Assembly (NCBI GenBank): GCA_937967285.1
Contig: CALBSU010000540.1
Span: 1 to 6,423 of the forward strand
Length of the DNA: 6,423 nt
DNA from: an uncultured Acidobacteriota bacterium
GTDB taxonomy: Bacteria; Acidobacteriota; Blastocatellia; RBC074
Direction: 5' to 3'
The notes beneath the pieces are model-generated. The model was not told where the DNA came from and ran no database searches. It saw only the letters and a list, made by a program, of their open reading frames with translations. How positions within the stretch are numbered: the stretch's first letter is position 1; each line of letters starts with the position of its first letter. Shown in pieces: positions 1-6,423 of this stretch. Made by a program: the position numbers and the translations under genes.

Positions 1-2234
<2,234 letters not shown>

Positions 2235-2244
2235 GAGCTCCCGA

Positions 2245-3093
2245 TTATTTATCGATGATCCGGCTTGCTTTGTCGACGTAAGCTATCAGATGGTTTTCAG
2301 TGAAGATCGCGTCCGGAATGCCGCTGTCGAACGAGACGTTCCGGGTCACGAGCGTGAGTTTAAGATTCTGCTGCAAATCGTCTATCGCCACCTCCGTGAT
2401 CGTCCGGCGATCGGAGATGGTTTTGATCTCGTCGATCCGGACCTTCTTGGCCAGCCGATCCTGCTGGTCGTAGAGATCGAATCTGACCGGCGCGCTTTCC
2501 GATTCGCTGAAGTACCCTTCGATCCGAGGGAAGGCCAGTCCGCGGTCGGGCTTCTCGCGAAAAGTGACCTTGATCAGTTCCCTGCCCGATTCGGAGACCC
2601 TCTCGCCCTCACTGCGGGTGTATTGATTGAGCTCCATGCCGAGCAGTTCCTGAACGCTGACCCTCGCGCCGTGAAAGCCAAGCTGCCTGCCGGAATTGAG
2701 CTTGGTCAGTTTTTTGAGACCTGAGAGATAGGAGAAAGCCTCGGTCTCGGCACCGGGCTTCTCGATGGCGAGGATCGCCTTGTCGGCCTCGTCGTTCGGC
2801 GCGAGGACCGAGATGAAGGTCATCGTCCGGTCCCCGGCATATTTGCGCTGGACCTTGAAGTCGATCTGGTCCTTCTTTCCTTCGCCGTCGACGGCGGTCA
2901 TCCTCATCTCGGCGGTAATATCGCGGCAGCCGTCATAACTGACCATGCGATCGACGATCTCTCCGATATCGGGAAGCGGCCTGGTCGCTTCGGGTTTCGC
3001 GGCTTCGCCCGGCTGGGCACTGCCGCTGCAGCCTGAAAAGAAAAACGCAGCGCAGGCGATCATAAGCGTACAGATGAATGCATATCGCGTCAT
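2245..3093 (-). CDS. LolA-like outer membrane lipoprotein-sorting family lipoprotein
   Basis: A 282-residue exported lipoprotein of the LolA-like family typified by Treponema TP_0789, often annotated 'outer membrane lipoprotein-sorting protein'. Residues 1-21 form a hydrophobic signal peptide ending in the lipobox FSGC, with lipidated Cys22 followed by Ser. A low-complexity Ala/Pro/Glu linker (about 25-42) leads to a beta-rich domain (about 45-270). Family-like landmarks are the 'F-x4-AP' strand near 93-99, the hydrophobic-aromatic segment AFSYLSGLKKLTKL (119-132), the FHG stretch at 140-142 and the C-terminal signature IPDAIFT (259-265). A good AGGGAGT ribosome-binding site (3099-3105) sits 5 nt before the ATG and fixes the start. 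The next gene is an RND transporter. In known cases such pairs are thought to hand lipids or lipoproteins across the periplasm. That this protein acts as the periplasmic acceptor is inference. The family-typical acidic/aromatic motif after the glycine-phenylalanine segment is replaced here by ARVSVQEL (143-150). Confidence 0.85.
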   Translation of the reverse strand: MTRYAFICTLMIACAAFFFSGCSGSAQPGEAAKPEATRPLPDIGEIVDRMVSYDGCRDITAEMRMTAVDGEGKKDQIDFKVQRKYAGDRTMTFISVLAPNDEADKAILAIEKPGAETEAFSYLSGLKKLTKLNSGRQLGFHGARVSVQELLGMELNQYTRSEGERVSESGRELIKVTFREKPDRGLAFPRIEGYFSESESAPVRFDLYDQQDRLAKKVRIDEIKTISDRRTITEVAIDDLQQNLKLTLVTRNVSFDSGIPDAIFTENHLIAYVDKASRIIDK

Positions 3094-3148
3094 TTGCGAC
3101 TCCCTGGTACTGGTATATTGCTGATGAACTTGATTGAAAATTCGACGG

Positions 3149-3162
3149 TCGATCCGGTTCGA
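3149..3162. promoter_or_regulatory. Imperfect palindrome, possible operator
   Basis: TCGATCCGGTTCGA is a 14-bp near-palindrome with 12 of 14 positions symmetric around a central CC|GG. A short palindrome with a central CG is typical of LacI-family and similar dimeric repressors, which often control sugar operons. It lies about 55 bp upstream of the lipoprotein gene and 250 bp upstream of the dehydrogenase gene. The flanking CGATC repeat also gives it direct-repeat character, so chance in this CGATC-rich genome is a real alternative. Confidence 0.25.
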
Positions 3163-3172
3163 TCGCCCGTTT

Positions 3173-3215
3173 CCGGCTCCGATAGCGGCCGGTTAAAGAC
3201 CCCGCAGAGGTCTTT
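3173..3215. repeat. Two adjacent hairpins in the intergenic region
   Basis: Two inverted repeats stand 2 nt apart. The first pairs CCGGC (3173-3177) with GCCGG (3188-3192) around a 10-nt loop. The second pairs AAAGACC (3195-3201) with GGTCTTT (3209-3215), a perfect 7-bp stem with a 7-nt loop. In leftward transcripts the A/T end of the second stem comes first. Either strand would fold. The AAA/TTT-ended stem resembles a weak bidirectional terminator, but no long U-run follows. A structured leader of the exporter mRNA, a small RNA or a paired protein-binding site are the other options. Confidence 0.4.
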
Positions 3216-3354
3216 CTGATCTGCTTGAACCGTATTGGGACAGTCAATGAATAACACATAGACAAAAAAAACCGCAATCGCTACCATTCCCAATTCCGAA
3301 ATGGCTTGCTATCATTCGCCAGACTCAGGAACCACGAATCAGGTTCTCCGCATT

Positions 3355-3360
3355 AATAAT
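3355..3360 (+). promoter_or_regulatory. Possible -10 element for the dehydrogenase operon
   Basis: AATAAT matches TATAAT at 5 of 6 positions and lies in the A+T-rich patch before the rightward operon, giving a leader of about 45 nt to the ATG at 3412. No convincing -35 hexamer lies 16-18 nt upstream; the GAACC-N8-GGTTC inverted repeat (3329-3346) occupies that place, as expected for an activator- or repressor-controlled promoter. The call rests on one hexamer and context. Confidence 0.25.
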
Positions 3361-3374
3361 CAGAGATAAATTAC

Positions 3375-3392
3375 GCCCGGAATGGTCCGGGC
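3375..3392 (+). promoter_or_regulatory. Perfect 7-bp hairpin/palindrome in the operon leader
   Basis: GCCCGGA-ATGG-TCCGGGC is a perfect inverted repeat with a 4-nt loop, ending 19 nt before the ATG of the dehydrogenase gene and just before its AAGAAGG ribosome-binding-like sequence (3395-3401). As RNA it would be a stable GC-rich hairpin whose loop holds the upstream in-frame ATG at 3382, which argues against initiation there. As DNA it would suit an operator just downstream of the transcription start. Confidence 0.45.
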
Positions 3393-3411
3393 TGAAGAAG
3401 GCACAGTTAAG

Positions 3412-4389
3412 ATGGATCAGGCTGTCTATCTGGTAACAGGAGCACACGGATTTATCGGCTCGTGGATCGTCAAGCGCCTGCTCGATGCGGGCAGCAGAGT
3501 GGTAGCAACCGACAAGGATGCCGACCCTCGACGACTGCGGCTGATCATGAACGATGACGAGATCGCGCGGGCGACCTTTCGGGAATGCGATGTCACGGAC
3601 GGCGAACAGGTCGGACGGCTCGTCGAATCCGAAGGCATCACGCACATCATTCATCTGGCGGGTCTGCAGGTGCCGACCTGTCGAGTCAATCCCCGACTCG
3701 GCGCGATGGTCAACGTGATAGGAACAATCAACATATTCGAGGCGGCCCGGAATTCAGCTGTCAGGCGGATCGCCTATGCCAGTTCCGCGGCGGTCTTCGG
3801 CGCCCCCGAAGACGGCGACCGGGCGGTGACCGAGAGCGACGCGGGCGGCATGTCGACCCACTACGGCGCATTCAAAAGATGCAACGAGGACAACGCGCGC
3901 GTCTATTTTCTGGATCACGGGATCAGCAGTTGCGGACTGCGACCTCTGACCGTTTACGGCGTCGGACGCGACACCGGAATGACATCGGATCCGACCAAGG
4001 CGATGAAAGCGGCGGTCGTCGGTCGCCCGTTTCACATCCGCTTCGGCGGAAGCACCGATTTCCTCTATGTCGCCGACTGCGCCGACGCCTTCATCCGGGC
4101 GGCATCGACCGCGACAGAGGGGGCGCACGTCTTCAACCTGCACGGCGAGACGGTCGAGGTGAAGCAGGTGATGACGGAGATCGAGCGACTTGTACCCGGA
4201 TCGGCGGGCACGATCACGGTGGCGGAGGCAGGCATCGCGATGCCCTCGGCGCTCGACGATTCGGCGATCATTGCGGCGATCGGCGAGATTCCCCACACCT
4301 CGCTCGCGAGCGGAGTGAGGGAGACCATCGAGAGATTCAGAATTCTACAGTCGGAAGGACGGCTCGACACGAAAGACCTCGATGAGTAA
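3412..4389 (+). CDS. Extended SDR, NAD-dependent sugar epimerase/dehydratase family
   Basis: A 325-residue cytoplasmic oxidoreductase of the extended short-chain dehydrogenase family (UDP-galactose 4-epimerase / D-erythronate dehydrogenase-like fold). The NAD-binding TGAHGFIG motif is at 9-16, and an acidic Asp34 ends the second strand, which favours NAD over NADP. HLAG is at 81-84. The catalytic set is Ser125 in ASSAAVFG (123-130) with Tyr151 and Lys155 in the YxxxK motif. The LRPLTVYG segment that follows is typical of sugar-acting members. The ATG at 3412 is chosen over the in-frame ATG at 3382 because it puts the glycine motif at the usual distance from the N-terminus, has AAGAAGG 10 nt upstream, and avoids the hairpin. 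The gene overlaps the next dehydrogenase by 8 bp and lies in a sugar-uptake operon, so oxidation or epimerisation of a free sugar or sugar acid is more likely than nucleotide-sugar synthesis. The substrate is not determinable here. Confidence 0.85.
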   Translation: MDQAVYLVTGAHGFIGSWIVKRLLDAGSRVVATDKDADPRRLRLIMNDDEIARATFRECDVTDGEQVGRLVESEGITHIIHLAGLQVPTCRVNPRLGAMVNVIGTINIFEAARNSAVRRIAYASSAAVFGAPEDGDRAVTESDAGGMSTHYGAFKRCNEDNARVYFLDHGISSCGLRPLTVYGVGRDTGMTSDPTKAMKAAVVGRPFHIRFGGSTDFLYVADCADAFIRAASTATEGAHVFNLHGETVEVKQVMTEIERLVPGSAGTITVAEAGIAMPSALDDSAIIAAIGEIPHTSLASGVRETIERFRILQSEGRLDTKDLDE

Positions 4390-5533
4390 AACGATGAAAG
4401 CGCTGACACTGCCGGCCGCCAACAGGATGGAGATCCGCGAGATCCCCGTCCCGACGCTGCGTTCGCGCCAGGTGCTGGTCCGGATCGGCGGAGTCGGTCT
4501 CTGCGGAACCGATTTTCACATCTACGAGGGACACGCCAACTACAATTTCGACAGCTCGGGCCGCGTCATCCCCTTCGAGGAATCTCCGCAGGTACTGGGG
4601 CACGAGTTTTGCGGCGTTGTCGTCGACAAGGCATCGGATGTGAGCGACGTCCGGATCGGGGACGCGGTCGTCGTCGATCAGGGACTCAACTGCCATAGCC
4701 GGTCCGAAGCTGTTCCGTGCGAATATTGCGATACGGGAAATTCGCATCAATGCGGCAACTATGCCGAGCACGGGATCACGGGGCTGCAGGGCGCGCTGGC
4801 GGAATACGTCGCCGTCCCGGCCGTCAACACGGTCAGGATCGACGGCGACCTGCCGACCGAGCAGGCCGCGCTGACGGAACCTCTCGGCTGCGTCACGCAT
4901 TCGTGCGAGATGGCTGAGCGGACATCGGCGCGCTACAGATTCGGCGGCGAGCGGCCGATCCGCAATGTCCTGATCTGCGGCGCGGGCCCGGCCGGCCTTC
5001 TCTTCACGCAGTACCTGCGAAATGTGATCGGCTTCGACGGGCTGATCATCGTCTCTGAGCCGAACGAGATGCGTCGGGAGCTCGCCGCCGGTTACGGCGC
5101 GACGACGGTCGATCCGTTCTCGGTCGATCTGGTCGAGGCGATCGACGAACTGACGGGCGGCGAGAAGATCCATTACCTGATCGAATCGGCCGGCATCGCT
5201 CAACTTTTCCCGCTGATTCCCGGTCTGATCCGGAAACAGGCGACCATTCTGCTGTACGGCCACGGGCATCACGGAGTCGACCTCGGCGTCCTGAACCGGA
5301 TCCAGTTCATGGAGCCGACGCTCGTCGCGCCGACGGGCGCCTCGGGAGGCTTCGAATCCGACGGCCGTTCGTCGACATACAGCAGGTCTCTCAGGATGCT
5401 GCTCGATGGCCGGGTCGACGTCTCGAAGTTCATCACGCATCGCTACGATTCCCTCGAGCAGGTCCCCGGGGCCTTCTCGCAGGACAGGTTTCAGAAAGAT
5501 TACATCAAAGGAGTTCTCGTGCTCGCCCCGTGA
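4382..5533 (+). CDS. Zinc-dependent medium-chain alcohol/polyol dehydrogenase
   Basis: A 383-residue MDR-family dehydrogenase (sorbitol / threonine dehydrogenase-like), expected to oxidise a secondary alcohol of a sugar or polyol in the cytoplasm. The N-terminal GroES-like domain has the catalytic-zinc motifs GLCGTDFH (Cys41, His46) and GHEFCG (His74, Glu75), and the EP pair at 166-167 found in this branch. A four-cysteine structural-zinc lobe is present as C104-x8-C113-x2-C116-x7-C124. The Rossmann domain carries GAGPAG (200-205), and Glu226 at the end of the next strand points to NAD. Length is slightly above the usual 340-360, partly from the longer loop at 52-68 and the widened zinc lobe. 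The ATG at 4382 lies inside the end of the preceding gene (8-bp overlap), so translation is probably coupled. The ATG at 4394 (residue 5) is an alternative start, and neither has a strong ribosome-binding site. The exact substrate is unknown. Confidence 0.9.
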   Translation: MSKTMKALTLPAANRMEIREIPVPTLRSRQVLVRIGGVGLCGTDFHIYEGHANYNFDSSGRVIPFEESPQVLGHEFCGVVVDKASDVSDVRIGDAVVVDQGLNCHSRSEAVPCEYCDTGNSHQCGNYAEHGITGLQGALAEYVAVPAVNTVRIDGDLPTEQAALTEPLGCVTHSCEMAERTSARYRFGGERPIRNVLICGAGPAGLLFTQYLRNVIGFDGLIIVSEPNEMRRELAAGYGATTVDPFSVDLVEAIDELTGGEKIHYLIESAGIAQLFPLIPGLIRKQATILLYGHGHHGVDLGVLNRIQFMEPTLVAPTGASGGFESDGRSSTYSRSLRMLLDGRVDVSKFITHRYDSLEQVPGAFSQDRFQKDYIKGVLVLAP

Positions 5534-5566
5534 AGGTCGAGTCACATGCCCGCACGCACATCATGA
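5530..5566 (+). promoter_or_regulatory. Translation-coupling junction before the binding-protein gene
   Basis: The preferred ATG at 5563 has no ribosome-binding site in the 15 nt before it. Two things stand upstream. An in-frame GTG at 5530 overlaps the dehydrogenase stop as GTGA. A separate ATG at 5546, 9 nt after an AAGG (5533-5536), opens a six-codon frame (MPARTS) whose TGA (5564-5566) overlaps the ATG at 5563 as ATGA. Either could deliver ribosomes to the binding-protein start. The sequences are directly visible; the coupling role is inference. Confidence 0.35.
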
Positions 5567-6423
5567 AAAGAACCATTCTGGCAGTTACGCTGATTCTGAC
5601 TATCGTCGTCCCGGCCGGTCTGACGGCCTGCAACCGCAACGGCGGAACGAAGTCCGGAAAGACAATCGCGGTCATCCCGAAGGGCGTTTCTCATTCCTTC
5701 TGGCTGACGGTCAAGGCCGGCGCCGATGCAGCCGGGAAAGATCTTGGAGTTCAGATCGACTGGAAGGGCCCGGCTCAGGAGACGGACATCTCGGGTCAGA
5801 TCAACATCGTCGAGGACGCCATCAACCGCCGCGTCGACGGCATCGTTCTGGCGCCGTCCCACGGAGATTCCCTGGTTCCGATGGTCGAGCGCGCGCAGCG
5901 CGAGGGGATTCCGGTGACCATCTTCGATTCCGGCATCGCGACCGAAAACTATATCTCCTACGTCTCGACCGACAACCGGCAGGGCGGAGTGGTCGCGGCC
6001 CGTCGAATTGGCGAAAAACTCGGCGGAAAGGGCAAGGTCGCCATCCTCGGCGTGAAGAAGGGCTCGGTCTCGACCGATGAGCGCGAAATCGGCTTCGACG
6101 AGACGATCCGCAAGGAGTTCCCCGGAATCCAGATCGTCCAGTGGCTCTACGGCGAAGCCAGCGCCACCAAATCGCTCTCGGCGGCGGAGGACATCCTGAC
6201 TTCGCACCCCGATCTGAACGGGCTCTTCGCATCGAACGAATCCTCGACCGTCGGAGCGGTCAGCGCCATCCGTCAGAGCAACATGAACGGCAAGGTCACG
6301 CTCGTCGGATTCGATGCAACGCCGGATCTCGTCAACAACGTCAAGGATGGCGCGATCGACTCCCTGGTCCTCCAGAACCCCTTCAAGATGGGTTACGAAG
6401 GCGTCAAAACCATCGTCGATAAA
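5563..6423 (+). CDS. RbsB-like sugar ABC transporter substrate-binding lipoprotein, 3' partial
   Basis: Extracytoplasmic binding protein of the ribose/rhizopine-binding type (Peripl_BP_4-like, type I fold), which captures a sugar and presents it to an ABC permease. The first 287 residues are visible, running open to the right edge; the family is usually 310-340 long, so perhaps 25-50 are missing. Residues 1-22 are a signal peptide (MKRT, then a hydrophobic core) with the lipobox LTAC and lipidated Cys23. The mature domain begins [13 protein letters not shown] (35-47). Positions matching RbsB ligand contacts are aromatic Phe46/Trp47, Asp122 (DSG where RbsB has Asp-Arg), Arg174, Asn225, Asp251 and Gln271. 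Keeping Asn, Asp and Gln supports a monosaccharide or polyol ligand; the Ser after Asp122 suggests it is not plain ribose. The start is uncertain: the GTG at 5530 would add 11 residues before an otherwise ideal signal peptide, so the ATG is preferred. It follows the two dehydrogenases by 29 nt in one operon. Confidence 0.9.
   Translation, partial: MKRTILAVTLILTIVVPAGLTACNRNGGTKSGKTIAVIPKGVSHSFWLTVKAGADAAGKDLGVQIDWKGPAQETDISGQINIVEDAINRRVDGIVLAPSHGDSLVPMVERAQREGIPVTIFDSGIATENYISYVSTDNRQGGVVAARRIGEKLGGKGKVAILGVKKGSVSTDEREIGFDETIRKEFPGIQIVQWLYGEASATKSLSAAEDILTSHPDLNGLFASNESSTVGAVSAIRQSNMNGKVTLVGFDATPDLVNNVKDGAIDSLVLQNPFKMGYEGVKTIVDK

Larger units (their letters stand above)
3094..3411. other. 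Divergent intergenic control region, 318 bp
   Basis: This gap separates the leftward exporter operon from the rightward dehydrogenase operon, so promoters for both must lie here unless the genes are read from elsewhere. It is visibly richer in A+T than the flanking genes, especially 3240-3300 (with a run of eight A at 3264-3271) and 3350-3373. It contains an imperfect palindrome at 3149-3162, hairpins at 3173-3192 and 3195-3215, a GAACC-N8-GGTTC inverted repeat at 3329-3346, and a perfect hairpin at 3375-3392. No strong sigma-70 promoter pair is obvious on either strand. The best leftward match (TTTTCA / 17 nt / TATACC, at 3140-3135 and 3117-3112) would start transcription almost on the ribosome-binding site and is doubtful. 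A short leftward reading frame (3090-3287) is discussed under findings. Confidence 0.7.

Noticed and set aside
3264..3271. Run of eight A (T on the minus strand) as a terminator tail
   Set aside because: No stable GC stem precedes it on the minus strand, and no gene reads into it from the right on that strand.
3382..3411. Upstream in-frame ATG (3382) as the SDR start
   Set aside because: It would add ten residues (MVRAEEGTVK) before the usual short N-terminus, has no good ribosome-binding site, and lies in the loop of a strong hairpin.
3585..4385. Plus-strand 266-codon frame inside the SDR gene
   Set aside because: Arginine/glycine/histidine-rich out-of-frame reading of a gene with a clear Rossmann motif and catalytic Tyr/Lys in the other frame.
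4337..5545. Long (402-codon) minus-strand open frame
   Set aside because: It covers the zinc dehydrogenase almost end to end on the other strand, is rich in R/D/A/V, and has no recognisable motif. It is a shadow of the real gene.
5542..6207. Minus-strand 221-codon frame opposite the binding-protein gene
   Set aside because: Antisense to a well-supported lipoprotein with conserved ligand-contact positions; no ribosome-binding site or domain of its own.

Overview
The window (6,423 bp, visibly GC-rich coding sequence with an A+T-richer gap near the middle) looks like a chromosomal segment of a diderm bacterium. It holds an RND-type exporter paired with a LolA-like lipoprotein, and two proteins with lipobox signal peptides. 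Together with the lipoprotein form of the sugar-binding protein, this would suit a spirochaete or another little-cultured diderm phylum. The assignment is inference only, because no rRNA or other phylogenetic marker is present.

Left half, minus strand (1-3093): a two-gene operon read right to left. A lipoprotein of the LolA-like 'outer membrane lipoprotein-sorting' family (2245-3093) is followed after 10 nt by a 12-TM RND/MMPL transporter of the HAE3 type (from 2234 to beyond the left edge). This is a recurrent bacterial gene pair, and the likely joint role is moving a lipid or lipoprotein-like amphiphile out of the inner membrane.

Centre (3094-3411): a 318-bp divergent intergenic region. 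It carries several inverted repeats: a 12/14 palindrome, two adjacent hairpins, and a perfect 7-bp hairpin with a 4-nt loop just upstream of the rightward operon. These are candidate operators or structured leaders.

Right half, plus strand (3412-6423): a tightly packed operon of an extended short-chain dehydrogenase/epimerase, a zinc-dependent medium-chain dehydrogenase (8-bp overlap with the first) and a RbsB-like periplasmic sugar-binding lipoprotein (29 nt after the second, cut by the right edge). The grouping points to uptake and oxidative catabolism of a sugar, polyol or sugar acid. The ABC ATPase and permease would be expected just beyond the right edge. The substrate cannot be named from sequence alone.

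No tRNA, rRNA, insertion sequence, CRISPR array or phage-like gene is seen. The most useful leads are the untypified SDR+MDR+binding-protein pathway, the hairpin-rich control region, and the unusual start region of the binding-protein gene.
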